Shown: positions 45,227 to 53,830, counted from the first letter of the stretch. The stretch: 64,000 nt of DNA from Maricaulis salignorans (GCF_900103475.1 NZ_FNHG01000001.1:310001-374000); one strand, 5' to 3'. The notes: generated by a model from the sequence alone, not told the origin. A program made the numbers and translations.

Positions 45227-45254
45227 CGTCACCTTACCGTTCCGTAAGGTGACG
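45227..45254 (+). terminator. 11-bp hairpin after the GNAT-HDAC gene
   Basis: CGTCACCTTAC (45227-45237) pairs perfectly with GTAAGGTGACG (45244-45254) across a 6-nt loop and is followed by TTATATTGTAT. It starts 8 bp past the stop codon, so a terminator is likely. Its right arm overlaps the Zur-like site, so a role in regulating the next operon is also possible. Confidence 0.6.
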
Positions 45255-45268
45255 TTATATTGTATCGT
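45252..45268. promoter_or_regulatory. Zur-box-like imperfect palindrome before the metal-uptake operon
   Basis: ACGTTATATTGTATCGT pairs at six of eight positions about its centre. Its left half GTTATA matches my memory of alphaproteobacterial Zur sites (GTTATA..TATAAC core), but the right half is degenerate. It includes TATATT as a possible -10 element and lies 35 bp before the first gene of the znuA/znuB operon. Control by Zur is inference. Confidence 0.45.
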
Positions 45269-45302
45269 TGACATGCTATCGCTGAGGGAGTGCTGGAAGC
45301 TT

Positions 45303-45704
45303 ATGCGCATGAATCAGAGTCATCATCGCAAGCGGGCATTCATGCCCGATTGGCGGCGACTGGGCCTCGGCCTGGTCGTGGTCTTGCTGATGAGTCTGCA
45401 AGGCGCGGCCGCCATGGCGCACCGCAATGCGCATTATCAAGAGTTCGAGCCGGACCATATCAGCCTGACGGCACAGTCCGGTTCCGATGCGCCAATGCCG
45501 GGCAATCCGGCCCCGGCGGCGCAATGCAAGCTTTGTCATTCCTCCCTCGGGTCTGTTTCGATACTGCCGGCAGCCCAGACCGGCCTGTCGGTAGCCTTCA
45601 CCGTTTCCAGTGTGGCACGCCCGGTTCTCCACCAGCCCCATACGCGCGCCGTGCCGAAGGGCGTCTGGCGCGTGCGCGGACCGCCGCTTCATCTCCACGC
45701 CTGA
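45303..45704 (+). CDS. DUF2946-like small exported protein
   Basis: A 133-aa protein with an N-terminal signal or anchor (LGLGLVVVLLMSLQGAAAMA) after a basic stretch. The rest has a CKLCHS motif and a C-terminal RGPPLHLHA, and many histidines. This matches the small DUF2946 proteins often found beside copper or zinc transport genes. ATG at 45303 or 45309 can start it. Its place at the head of a metal ABC-transporter operon suggests a metal-related periplasmic role. Confidence 0.65.
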   Translation: MRMNQSHHRKRAFMPDWRRLGLGLVVVLLMSLQGAAAMAHRNAHYQEFEPDHISLTAQSGSDAPMPGNPAPAAQCKLCHSSLGSVSILPAAQTGLSVAFTVSSVARPVLHQPHTRAVPKGVWRVRGPPLHLHA

Positions 45705-45772
45705 CTGCCGATCCGCCGTATCGCCCCTGCCGGGCGATGACGGCCTTTCCCAGCTTTCGATGGAGGATGTCC

Positions 45773-47122
45773 ATGAGACATTTGTTGAATGCGGCCGCGC
45801 TAGCCGGCCTCACGAGTATTGCCAGCCCAGCCTTTGCTGATGACGATCTGTCATCCATCCGCGCCGAGATCGACGCGATGCGCAGCGAGTACCAGTCCCG
45901 GATTTCAGAGCTTGAAAACCGGCTTGCCGAAGCGGAAACTCGCGCCGCCAATGCCGAGGCGACGGCCAATTCCGCCCGCACGGCGGTGGCCGCCATTCCG
46001 CCGGCGGCCACAGTGGCGCCCCGGGCCATGCCGGTCTCCAGCGCCAGCCGGACCGCTGACAATGCCTTCAATCCGGGCATTTCCGTTGTCCTGAACGGGC
46101 AATACGCCGCCAGTAGCGAGGATCCCGATGGTGCCGGCGTGTCAGGCTTTGCGCTCGACGAGGAAGCCGGACGTCCGGAGCGCGGTTTCAATCTCGGTGA
46201 GTCCGAGATCGTCCTGACCGCGAATATCGACCCGTCCCTGTATGGCAATCTCACCTTTGCGCTGACCCCTGAAGGCGAGGCCGAGGTCGAGGAAGCCTAT
46301 ATCCAGACCACAGCCCTGGGCGGCGGCGTCACCCTGCGCGGCGGCCGGCTCTTCTCCGGCATCGGCTATCTCAACGAAGTGCACGGCCATAACTGGTCCT
46401 TCTCCGACCAGCCCTTGCCTTACCGCGCCCTGCTCGGCGGACAGTATGGCGATGACGGGGTACAGCTGCGCTGGCTCGCCCCGCTCGACCAGTATGTCGA
46501 ATTCGGTGCCGAGCTCTACAAGGGTGACAGCTTCCCGGCCGGCGGTGCGGCCAATGGCGGTACCGGCACCCAGGCGGTCTGGGTCCGCACCGGCGGCGAT
46601 ATCGGCGATAGCTCGAGCTGGCTCGCCTCGGCCTCCTACATGAATGCCGGAGCGGATGATCGCGATATCGATGGCAGTTCCTTCACCGGCGACGAGACGC
46701 TGGGCATTCTGTCCCTCGTCTATAAATGGGCACCGGGCGGTAATCGCCGCGAACAGAATCTCACCCTGTCGGGGGAGTATTTCTTCGACACGATGGAGGG
46801 CGAATTTGACGCCGTTCCAATCAGTCTCGATCGCAGCGGCTGGTATGCCCAGGGCGTGTATCAATTCCGCCGCCGCTGGAGTGTCGGCCTGCGCTATGCC
46901 GCGCTGACGCCGGACAGTGTGCCAGCGGCCCTCGCCGGCAGCGTGTTTGATGCTGACGGGGTTGATCCCTGGGCGGCGACGGCCCTGCTCGAGTTCGACA
47001 CCAGCGAATTTGGACGCCTGCGGGCCCAGTTCACGCATGATGAAACCGGTCCGGTCGCGAATGATGAATTCCGGCTGCAATACACCGTCATTTATGGGCC
47101 GCACAGCGCCCACCGCTATTGA
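45773..47122 (+). CDS. Outer-membrane porin-like protein of a metal-uptake operon
   Basis: A 449-aa protein with a signal peptide (LLNAAALAGLTSIASPAFA). A coiled coil follows (IRAEIDAMRSEYQSRISELENRLAEAETR, in two parts), then an Ala/Pro linker and a roughly 350-residue beta-barrel ending in an aromatic residue (HRY). GGAGGA at 45762-45767 supports the ATG at 45773; a slightly longer start at 45767 is possible. Similar coiled-coil-plus-barrel proteins occur beside zinc ABC transporters, so a zinc-conducting outer-membrane channel is the best guess. Confidence 0.78.
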   Translation: MRHLLNAAALAGLTSIASPAFADDDLSSIRAEIDAMRSEYQSRISELENRLAEAETRAANAEATANSARTAVAAIPPAATVAPRAMPVSSASRTADNAFNPGISVVLNGQYAASSEDPDGAGVSGFALDEEAGRPERGFNLGESEIVLTANIDPSLYGNLTFALTPEGEAEVEEAYIQTTALGGGVTLRGGRLFSGIGYLNEVHGHNWSFSDQPLPYRALLGGQYGDDGVQLRWLAPLDQYVEFGAELYKGDSFPAGGAANGGTGTQAVWVRTGGDIGDSSSWLASASYMNAGADDRDIDGSSFTGDETLGILSLVYKWAPGGNRREQNLTLSGEYFFDTMEGEFDAVPISLDRSGWYAQGVYQFRRRWSVGLRYAALTPDSVPAALAGSVFDADGVDPWAATALLEFDTSEFGRLRAQFTHDETGPVANDEFRLQYTVIYGPHSAHRY

Positions 47123-47139
47123 GGACTGGAACCGTGATC

Positions 47140-48057
47140 ATGAAAAACTTCATCCCCGGTGCCGCGATGGCGGTTGCCCTCAGCCTGTCTGTTTCAGTCC
47201 CGGCCTTCGCCGATCTGCGGGTCTTCGCCTGCGAACCGGAATGGGGCGCCTTGTCGGAGGAAATCGGCGGCGATCATGTCGATATCTATACCGCCACGAC
47301 GGGCGGCCAGGATCCGCATCATATCCAGGCCCGGCCATCCCTGATCTCCCGCGCCCGCCGCGCCGATATCCTGATCTGCACCGGTGCGACGCTGGAAATT
47401 GGCTGGTTGCCGCAAGTCGTGCGCCAGGCGGCCAATCGCAATATCGCCGAAGGTCAGCCAGGATATTTCGAGGCGACCAGCGTCGTGACCATGCTGGAAG
47501 TGCCCAGCTCGGTGGATCGCTCACAAGGCGATGTCCATGCACCGGGCAATCCGCACATCCAGACCAATCCGCATAATATCGCTCTGGTTGCCCGGGCCCT
47601 GGGCCAGCGCTTCATCGAGCTCGATCCGGCCAATGCGAGCGTGTATCAGGCCCGGCTTGCAGACTTCCTGCAGCGCTGGGATGCGGCCCTGCTGCGCTGG
47701 GAGGCCGAGGCGGCGCCCCTGCACGGTCTTCCCGTGGTGACCCAGCATCAAAGCTGGATCTATCTGGAAGACTGGCTCGGACTGGACCGGGTCGCCGTGC
47801 TGGAATCCCAGCCGGGTGTTCCGCCCTCGAGCGGGCATCTGGCCGAAGTGGTCAGCACGCTGCAAGACCAGCCGGCGCGGATGGTGATCCGGGCCGCCTA
47901 TGAGGATGATCGGCCGACCCATTTCATTGCCGAGCGGCTGGGAATCCCTGCCGTCGAGCTGCCCTTTACGGTCGGCGGCAATGATGCGGCCGATGACCTG
48001 TTTGGCCTGTATGACGAAACCCTGCGCCGGCTTCTGGCCGCTGCAGCACAGGAGTAG
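47140..48057 (+). CDS. znuA: Metal ABC transporter substrate-binding protein, ZnuA-like
   Basis: A 305-aa cluster A-I (ZnuA/PsaA type) binding protein with signal peptide MKNFIPGAAMAVALSLSVSV. Expected metal ligands are seen in GGQDPHHIQARPS, NPHIQTNPHNI and VTQHQSWIYLEDWLGLDR, with a late acidic residue near GGNDAADDLF. There is no long His/Asp-rich loop. ATG at 47140 is chosen; the longer frame starts at a TTG inside the upstream gene. It should deliver zinc or manganese to the ZnuB permease. Confidence 0.85.
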   Translation: MKNFIPGAAMAVALSLSVSVPAFADLRVFACEPEWGALSEEIGGDHVDIYTATTGGQDPHHIQARPSLISRARRADILICTGATLEIGWLPQVVRQAANRNIAEGQPGYFEATSVVTMLEVPSSVDRSQGDVHAPGNPHIQTNPHNIALVARALGQRFIELDPANASVYQARLADFLQRWDAALLRWEAEAAPLHGLPVVTQHQSWIYLEDWLGLDRVAVLESQPGVPPSSGHLAEVVSTLQDQPARMVIRAAYEDDRPTHFIAERLGIPAVELPFTVGGNDAADDLFGLYDETLRRLLAAAAQE

Positions 48058-48062
48058 CTGAC

Positions 48063-48836
48063 ATGGGCGCGCTGGAACTGAGCCTGTTGTTTCCGGCCTT
48101 TATTGCCGGGCTCCTGGTCATCTCGACGCATGTGCCAATGGGCCGTCAGGTGCTGGCGCGTGGCATTGTCTTCATTGATCTGGCGATTGCCCAGGTCGCC
48201 GGGCTCGGCGTGACCGCTGCTGCCGCCTTCGGCTTCGACGGGGCGGGCTGGACGGTGCAGATCTCGGCGGTCGCGGCCGCCTTGCTCGCGGCCTTGCTCC
48301 TGCGCTGGACCGAGCGACGCTGGCCGTCTGTGCAGGAGGCCCTGATCGGCGTCCTGTTCGTCTTCGCCGCCAGCGTCGAGCTCTTGTTGCTCGCCAATAA
48401 TCCCCATGGCGGCGAGCATCTCAAGGACTTGCTGGTCGGTCAGATCCTCTGGGTCTCGATCGACAGTCTCTGGCCCGTCGCGGCGATGTATGCCGTCGTG
48501 CTGGCGGTCTGGTTCCTGGCGCGCGACCGTATCGGCCGCTTCGGTTTCTACGCCCTGTTCGCCCTGGTCGTGACCCAGTCGGTGCAGCTGGTCGGCATCT
48601 ATCTCGTCTTCGCGACGCTGATCGCGCCGGCCCTCGCGGCCCGCTTCTGGCCCGACCGTTTCGGGCTCGCCATCGCCTATGGTGTGGCTGTCGCAGGCTA
48701 TGTCATCGGTCTGCTGGCCTCGGCGGCCTTCGATCTGCCGACGGGGGCAGTGATCGTGGTCGCGATTGTCGGCCTGATGTCGGTCTCGATCCTGCTGCGC
48801 GGACCGGAGAAACCCGTCGCCCCGGCTGACGGCTGA
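48063..48836 (+). CDS. znuB: Metal ABC transporter permease, ZnuB-like
   Basis: A 257-aa ABC-3 family permease with eight or nine hydrophobic helices. It has the family pattern HVPMGRQVLARGIVFIDLAIAQVAGLG near the N-terminus and LVTQSVQLVGIYLVFATLIAPALAA later. It follows znuA by 5 bp. No ATP-binding subunit gene (znuC) lies in the operon or elsewhere in the window, so the ATPase must be encoded elsewhere. Confidence 0.88.
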   Translation: MGALELSLLFPAFIAGLLVISTHVPMGRQVLARGIVFIDLAIAQVAGLGVTAAAAFGFDGAGWTVQISAVAAALLAALLLRWTERRWPSVQEALIGVLFVFAASVELLLLANNPHGGEHLKDLLVGQILWVSIDSLWPVAAMYAVVLAVWFLARDRIGRFGFYALFALVVTQSVQLVGIYLVFATLIAPALAARFWPDRFGLAIAYGVAVAGYVIGLLASAAFDLPTGAVIVVAIVGLMSVSILLRGPEKPVAPADG

Positions 48837-48844
48837 AACGCAAA

Positions 48845-48876
48845 CGGCCCGCCGGCACACAGGTGCTGGCGGGCCG
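48845..48876. terminator. Bidirectional terminator between convergent operons
   Basis: A 14-bp stem with one wobble (CGGCCCGCCGGCAC at 48845-48858, GTGCTGGCGGGCCG at 48863-48876) and loop ACAG lies between the convergent znuB and AstE-like genes. On the minus strand it is followed by TTTGCGTTT. It can serve both directions. Confidence 0.75.
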
Positions 48877-48895
48877 GTTCTCAGGGGCAAACGGT

Positions 48896-49939
48896 CTAGA
48901 TGATCTCGTCTTCGTCGAAGATCGGGTCGGCCTCGAATTCGAGCGCCATATTGTCGAGCGTCGATTCCGCGTCGGCGGCCTTGCTGAGCTTGGCGATGTG
49001 GAACAGGCCATCGCCCTCATTGACCACCGGCAGATTGGTGCGGCCAACGATCAGGCCGGGCTCCTCGACAATCAGCTCGATCTCGACCTCGCCGAAGGGA
49101 TCGGAAATCACGCCCAGCACATCATTGGCCATCACCTGGTCGCCAATCGTCTTGTAGCTGCGCATCAGGCCGCCGGCCGGTGCGCGTATCCAATAGCTCG
49201 AGCGCGACTTCATTGGCGGGGTGCGGGGACGCGTGGCATCCTTGGCGGGCAGCATTTCCAGATGACGCATGACGCGCATGATGCCGGTGACGCCGGCACG
49301 GATGGCGAATTCGTCGAAGCGCAGTCCTTCGCCCGCCTCATAGAGCAGCACATCGACGCCGGCTTCCTGCGCCGTGTAGCGCAGCGAGCCCTCGCGGGTT
49401 TTCGAGGTCAGGATCAGTGGCGCACCAAAGGCCTCGGCCAGCTCCATGGTGCGCGGCATCGCGGGTGAGATGCGGATCTGCGGCAGATTGGTGCGGTTGA
49501 TGGCGGCGGAGTGCAGGTCAATCCCGACATCGGAGCGCTTGACGATCTCCGTCATGAAAATGTGCGCCAGCCGCGCCGCCAGTGATCCCTGGGTGCTGCC
49601 GGGGAAGCAGCGATTGAGATCGCGCCGGTCGGGCAGATAGCGCGAATGCGACATGAAGCCATAGGAATTGACGATCGGCACAGCCAGCAGTGTGCCGCGC
49701 AGCCGGTTCAGGGCCGGATTGCGCAGCAGGCGGCGTACGATCTCGACACCGATGATCTCGTCACCATGAACCGCAGCGCTGACGAACAGCCTCGGTCCGG
49801 CGCGCTTGCCGTGGACGACATGCGCCGACATGGTGACGGGCGTGTGGTCCGACAGCACGCTGACCGGCAGGTCGACCGTGGCGCGGCTGCCGGCGGCAAT
49901 GGCATGCCGGCCGATTTCGAAAGCGGGACGGGCCGGCAT
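48896..49939 (-). CDS. Succinylglutamate desuccinylase/aspartoacylase-family zinc enzyme
   Basis: A 347-aa M14-like zinc carboxypeptidase-fold protein. The zinc motif is AAVHGDEIIGVEIVRRLL; a further His fits VGIDLHSAA, and the catalytic Glu fits LYEAGEGLRFDE. The C-terminal beta domain has a lipoyl-like RAPAGGLMRSY. Family members found with rimK are thought to trim or process acylated or glutamylated peptides; the substrate is not known. Its ATG shares one base with the rimK stop codon. Confidence 0.85.
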   Translation of the reverse strand: MPARPAFEIGRHAIAAGSRATVDLPVSVLSDHTPVTMSAHVVHGKRAGPRLFVSAAVHGDEIIGVEIVRRLLRNPALNRLRGTLLAVPIVNSYGFMSHSRYLPDRRDLNRCFPGSTQGSLAARLAHIFMTEIVKRSDVGIDLHSAAINRTNLPQIRISPAMPRTMELAEAFGAPLILTSKTREGSLRYTAQEAGVDVLLYEAGEGLRFDEFAIRAGVTGIMRVMRHLEMLPAKDATRPRTPPMKSRSSYWIRAPAGGLMRSYKTIGDQVMANDVLGVISDPFGEVEIELIVEEPGLIVGRTNLPVVNEGDGLFHIAKLSKAADAESTLDNMALEFEADPIFDEDEII

Positions 49940-50844
49940 CAGCCCGCGCCCTTGGTCTTGGTCTTGCCGGGCACGCTGGTCTTCTCCAGCGTCTCGATAA
50001 TCTTGCCGGCGACATCAATCCCGGTCGCTTTCTCGACGCCTTCTAGGCCGGGCGAGGAATTGACCTCCATCACCACCGGGCCGTGATTGGAGCGCAGCAT
50101 GTCGACGCCGCAGACATTCAGCCCCATGCTTTTGGCGGCGCGCACGGCGGTCGAGCGCTCTTCCGGTGAGATCTTCACCGCCTGGGCCGTGCCGCCCTGG
50201 TGCAGGTTGGAGCGGAACTCGCCCTTGGCGCCGGTGCGCTGCATCGCCGCGACGACCTTGCCGCCGACCACGAGGGCGCGGATGTCCGAGCCGCCGGCTT
50301 CCTTGATGAATTCCTGCACCAGGATATTCACGCCGGCACCGCGGAAGGCCTCGATGACGGATTTGGCGGAGCGGTCGGAATCGACCAGCACGACGCCAAT
50401 GCCTTGTGTGCCCTCAAGCAGTTTGATGACCAGGGGCGAGCCGCCGGTGACGGCGAGCACTTCGGTGGTCTGTTTGGGATCATGGGCGAAGGTCGTCACC
50501 GGCAGGCCAATCCCGTCGCGCGCCAGCAGCTGCAAGGAGCGCAGCTTGTCGCGCGAGCGCCCGATGGCGACGGATTCATTGAGCGGATAGACGCCCATCA
50601 TCTCGAACTGGCGCAGCACGGCGAGGCCGTAAAATGTTACCGAGGCACCGATGCGCGGGATGACCGCGTCGTATTTCGGCAGTTTCTCGCCATTGTAGTA
50701 AATCGCCGGATTGCGCGAGGCGATATTCATGTAGCAGCGCAGCGTATCGATGATGTCGAGCTCGTGGCCGCGTGCTTCCGCCGCCTCTTTCAGGCGCTTG
50801 TGCGAGTAGAGATTGGCATTGCGGGCCAGCATGGCGATTTTCAT
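49939..50844 (-). CDS. rimK: RimK-type ATP-grasp glutamate ligase
   Basis: A 301-aa protein, like E. coli RimK (300 aa). The N-terminal [22 protein letters not shown] is preceded by AAAGGA. The ATP-grasp domain has [34 protein letters not shown] and [18 protein letters not shown]. RimK adds glutamates to the C-terminus of ribosomal protein S6 and affects the ribosome and cyclic-di-GMP-linked physiology in some bacteria. Here it sits with a retropepsin-like RimB-type protein and an AstE-like enzyme. Confidence 0.93.
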   Translation of the reverse strand: MKIAMLARNANLYSHKRLKEAAEARGHELDIIDTLRCYMNIASRNPAIYYNGEKLPKYDAVIPRIGASVTFYGLAVLRQFEMMGVYPLNESVAIGRSRDKLRSLQLLARDGIGLPVTTFAHDPKQTTEVLAVTGGSPLVIKLLEGTQGIGVVLVDSDRSAKSVIEAFRGAGVNILVQEFIKEAGGSDIRALVVGGKVVAAMQRTGAKGEFRSNLHQGGTAQAVKISPEERSTAVRAAKSMGLNVCGVDMLRSNHGPVVMEVNSSPGLEGVEKATGIDVAGKIIETLEKTSVPGKTKTKGAG

Positions 50845-50903
50845 GGCGATAGTCCTTTCAGAGGTGGTCGGACAGCGGCCGGATGGTTCGCCGTCAGCAT
50901 GTG

Positions 50904-51383
50904 TCAGGCCGGTTGGCCTGCGGCCGGCACGGGATGGGAAGGCGGTCCGCTGAGGAATGAGCGGCCCGGATTGACGCAGATCCGGCGGTTTCGCAGCGCC
51001 GTTCGCCCCAGGATCAGGTCGTATTTCATCGGTTCGCGATCGGCGAGCGAGAGTTCGATTGACCATTGGCGCGAGCCGAGCGTCAGCCGGGTTTCTATGA
51101 CATGGCGCAGCTCGGGAATGCCGCTGGTATTCTTGATTTCACGCCGGTCCGCAATCGGGGCGAGGCAGCGTTGGACATGACGGTCCTCGGTGAAGGTCAC
51201 ATCGAATTCCACCCAGGTTTCGCCGGCGCGCTCAAACTCGCGGACGATGGACGCATTGAGCGCAGAAGTGCGCGCACCGGTATCGATCTTGGCGTGGAGC
51301 GCCGGGATATCGAGGCCCGGTAGCCCGACGATTTCGCGCCAGCCGATTTCTGTCCTGGGGGAGGCGCGGTGAGGCTTTGTCAC
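50904..51383 (-). CDS. RimB-type retropepsin-like protease (DUF785)
   Basis: A 159-aa protein of the ATP-dependent zinc protease/RimB group. The single aspartic-protease motif [15 protein letters not shown] lies near residue 30, and the C-terminal [20 protein letters not shown] completes the retropepsin-like fold. In Pseudomonas, RimB cleaves the RimK-added glutamate tail. It lies 59 bp upstream of rimK and overlaps the small upstream gene by 4 bp. Confidence 0.88.
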   Translation of the reverse strand: MTKPHRASPRTEIGWREIVGLPGLDIPALHAKIDTGARTSALNASIVREFERAGETWVEFDVTFTEDRHVQRCLAPIADRREIKNTSGIPELRHVIETRLTLGSRQWSIELSLADREPMKYDLILGRTALRNRRICVNPGRSFLSGPPSHPVPAAGQPA

Positions 51384-51661
51384 CGCAGGCTTTCCTCATT
51401 GGCGCGCCGGTAGTTCACGAAGGAATTCGCACTCAGAACCACGAAAAAACTGTCCATGTCGACAAGGATATAGCCGCGTTCGAGCAGGCTTCGGGTCAGT
51501 TGGCGGATATCATCATCATAGAGGCGGCGGCGTTGAAATATCTGGCGCAGGAGCTTGTTCGATATCCGGAACCGTCCCTTCGGCTTGCCGCCGAACGGTG
51601 TGTCGAACAGGGCTGCAAGCTTGTCGGCGGCCGTCTCGAAGCAAGGTGGGGTCAAATTCAT
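51380..51661 (-). CDS. Small conserved-looking protein of unknown function in the rimK operon
   Basis: A 93-aa basic protein. It has no signal peptide or membrane segment. The middle (FRISNKLLRQIFQRRRLYDDDIRQLTRSLLERGY) looks helical, then a beta-like ILVDMDSFFVVLS, a pattern compatible with a small winged-helix or RNA-binding fold. I do not recognise a family. The 4-bp overlap with the RimB-type gene and the absence of a competing frame support it as a real gene. Confidence 0.6.
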   Translation of the reverse strand: MNLTPPCFETAADKLAALFDTPFGGKPKGRFRISNKLLRQIFQRRRLYDDDIRQLTRSLLERGYILVDMDSFFVVLSANSFVNYRRANEESLR

Positions 51662-51676
51662 GCCACACGATAGAAA

Positions 51677-51713
51677 GACATAAAATAATTGTCCAGAGAA
51701 AGTTTTTTATGTC
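51677..51713. promoter_or_regulatory. Inverted repeat in AT-rich divergent promoter region (rimK operon/mgtE)
   Basis: GACATAAAA (51677-51685) and TTTTATGTC (51705-51713) form a 9-bp inverted repeat with a 19-bp spacer. They lie in a short AT-rich island between divergent genes. The geometry suits a dimeric regulator or paired promoter elements; no regulator can be assigned. Confidence 0.4.
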
Positions 51714-51762
51714 ATTAAGCAGTAAATCCATAATCGATACGCACTGATCCGGAGGGCGTCCC

Positions 51763-53142
51763 GTGTCGCAGACCCACCCAGAACCTGAATTCGACGAACC
51801 CGGCGATATCCACGACCGGATCCGCGACGCGATTGCGGCCGATGATGTCGACGGGCTGGAAGCCTTGCTCGCGACGCTGACGCTCAGCGATGCCCTGCGT
51901 GAAATCCTGCAATTCGCCCCGAAGGAACGCGACCGCATCTTCGGCATGCTGCATGCCGACCGCGCCGCCGAACTGATCAATGAGGCACCGAACGAAATTG
52001 CCGTCGAACTCGTCGAGCGGCTCTCGGTGGGCACCGCCGTCGATATTATCGATGAGCTGGATTCCGATGTTCAGGCTGATGTCATCGGCGAGCTCAGCGA
52101 TGAGGATGCCGAGGCGATCCTGGCGGAGATGGATGAACAGGACGCCGCCGATGTCCGGCGTCTGGTCTCCTATGATGACGGCACGGCCGGTGGCCTGATG
52201 ATCGCCGAGGCGTTCACTTTTCACGAAGGCGATACGGTCGGCCAGGTTCTGCGCCGGCTCGCCTCCGATGAGGAGGACTTCGAGCCCTATCGCGGTCAGC
52301 ACCCCTATATCCTCGACGCAGAGGAGCGGCCGGTCGGGGTTGTCTCCTTGCGGGCCTTGCTGACCTCCAAGCGCAGCGCCGCGCTCTCCGGCATCATGAG
52401 CACACCGGTCACGGTCGGGGCGCAGGCTCCGCTCGATGAGCTGCGGGACCTGTTCGACAAGTACAGTTATCTGGGGATTCCGGTGGTGGAGGCCGATGGT
52501 CGCCTGGTCGGTGTCGTCTCCCGCTCGGCGATGGACGAGGCGGTCCTGGAGCGCTCCGAGTCCGATGGCCTGAAGCGCCAGGGTCTGGTTGGCGATGAGT
52601 TGCGCTCGCAACCGACCGTCCTGCGCGCGCGGCGCCGGCTCGCCTGGCTCTCGACCAATATTGTCCTCAACATCATCGCGGCCTGTGTGATCTCGGCTTA
52701 TGAGGAAACCCTGACCGCCATCATCGCGATCGCCATCTTCCTGCCCATGGTGTCCGACATGAGCGGTTGTTCCGGCAATCAGGCGGTGGCGGTCACGATG
52801 CGCGAATTATCGCTGGGGCTGGTCAAGCCGATCGACGCGTTCCGGGTCTGGGCCAAGGAGGCCTCGGTCGGGGTGATCAACGGGATCGTGCTGGGCATCC
52901 TGATCGGGCTGGTGGCCTGGATCTGGAAGGGCAATGCGGTGCTGGGCGGCGTCATCGGCGTCGCACTGGCGCTTAATACCGTGCTGGCCGTCTCCATCGG
53001 CGGCGTAGTGCCGCTTCTGCTCAAGCGCTTCGGCCAGGATCCCGCCGCGGCGAGCGGGCCCTTATTGACGACCATTACCGACATGGCCGGCTTCTTCCTG
53101 GTACTCAGCCTGGCGTCAGCCTTCCTGCCCTGGATCGTCTAG
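51763..53142 (+). CDS. mgtE: Magnesium transporter MgtE
   Basis: A 459-aa MgtE with complete domain order. The N-terminal superhelical domain (LLATLTLSDALREILQF, MLHADRAAELINEAP) is followed by two CBS domains (about residues 135-260; SYDDGTAGGLMIAEAFT, YLGIPVVEADGRLVGVVSR). The membrane domain then has LPMVSDMSGCSGNQAVAVTMREL, with the pore-lining acidic residue. The GTG start is preceded by GGAGG. MgtE is a Mg2+-gated channel that closes when cytosolic Mg2+ is high. Confidence 0.94.
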   Translation: MSQTHPEPEFDEPGDIHDRIRDAIAADDVDGLEALLATLTLSDALREILQFAPKERDRIFGMLHADRAAELINEAPNEIAVELVERLSVGTAVDIIDELDSDVQADVIGELSDEDAEAILAEMDEQDAADVRRLVSYDDGTAGGLMIAEAFTFHEGDTVGQVLRRLASDEEDFEPYRGQHPYILDAEERPVGVVSLRALLTSKRSAALSGIMSTPVTVGAQAPLDELRDLFDKYSYLGIPVVEADGRLVGVVSRSAMDEAVLERSESDGLKRQGLVGDELRSQPTVLRARRRLAWLSTNIVLNIIAACVISAYEETLTAIIAIAIFLPMVSDMSGCSGNQAVAVTMRELSLGLVKPIDAFRVWAKEASVGVINGIVLGILIGLVAWIWKGNAVLGGVIGVALALNTVLAVSIGGVVPLLLKRFGQDPAAASGPLLTTITDMAGFFLVLSLASAFLPWIV

Positions 53143-53187
53143 GCGGGCTTTGGCCGGCGCACCGGGCCAGAGGTCTGGCTTGCGGCC

Positions 53188-53754
53188 TCAGAATTCCTTG
53201 ATGCTGAGGCGAACGAGATCCTCGATCCGCTTCTGGAAGGCGGCCTGTCCGGGCGCCTCGATATCCCAGGAGCCGCGGATGATCTTGCTGACGATCAAAC
53301 CGATAATGACGCTGCCCATCATGCGCGCGCGCAATTGCGGGCTCTCGCCGTCGAGCAATTGCGAGATCGGTTCATCGAAGCGCTGGACCATCGCGTCGCG
53401 CACCAGGGTCGCGGCGGTCCTGGACGAGGCCGAGCGCAGCATGATGAGCAGGTCCTCAACCGCCTCCTGGTCGCCATCCTTGCTGACGACCATCTCCGCA
53501 ACCCGGACACTGAGCCCGTCGCGGCCGGCCTCGATCACATCGAGAGGTTTGTCCGGGCGCAGCAGGAGCTGGGCGAACAATTCTTCCTTGGAGCCGAAAT
53601 AGCGGCAGACCAGGGCCGCATCGACGCCCGCCTTGACGGCGATATCGCGAACCCCGACCTGGTCATAGCTCTCGCGCGAGAAACAATAGCGCGCTGCGGC
53701 CAGAATTGCGGCGCGTGTGGCCTCGGCATTACGGGGGCGGGCGGGCTTGGTCAT
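53188..53754 (-). CDS. TetR family repressor of the RND pump
   Basis: A 188-aa TetR regulator with HTH VGVRDIAVKAGVDAALVCRYFGSKEELF and a C-terminal domain of the TetR_C_17 style (RARMMGSVIIGLIVSKII). It is divergent from the RND genes. The 135-bp gap holds two related operators, one covering the likely -35 of its own promoter. It should repress both itself and the pump until an effector binds. Confidence 0.9.
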   Translation of the reverse strand: MTKPARPRNAEATRAAILAAARYCFSRESYDQVGVRDIAVKAGVDAALVCRYFGSKEELFAQLLLRPDKPLDVIEAGRDGLSVRVAEMVVSKDGDQEAVEDLLIMLRSASSRTAATLVRDAMVQRFDEPISQLLDGESPQLRARMMGSVIIGLIVSKIIRGSWDIEAPGQAAFQKRIEDLVRLSIKEF

Positions 53755-53783
53755 AAAACAATCCTGGTTCGCAGCAACAACTT

Positions 53784-53799
53784 GTCATCGGCTGTTGAC
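53784..53799. promoter_or_regulatory. TetR operator candidate 1
   Basis: GTCATCG-GC-TGTTGAC follows the same 7-2-7 plan as operator 2, with a perfect left half and five of seven matches in the right half. The right half overlaps TTGACA (53795-53800), a likely -35 for the efflux genes. Confidence 0.65.
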
Positions 53800-53801
53800 A
53801 T

Positions 53802-53830
53802 AGTATAGCCATCGGGCGCAATTATGTCAT
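53802..53830 (-). promoter_or_regulatory. Promoter of the TetR gene
   Basis: On the minus strand ATGACA (53830-53825) is followed after 17 bp by TATACT (53807-53802), close to the sigma-70 consensus. The -35 lies inside operator 2, so binding there would block transcription. The start codon is about 48 bp downstream. Confidence 0.55.

Noticed and set aside
45720-45738. Small hairpin ATCGCCC-ctgcc-GGGCGAT between the DUF2946-like and porin-like genes
   Set aside because: The stem is only 7 bp with no T run and it lies within an apparent operon; such hairpins are frequent by chance at this GC content.
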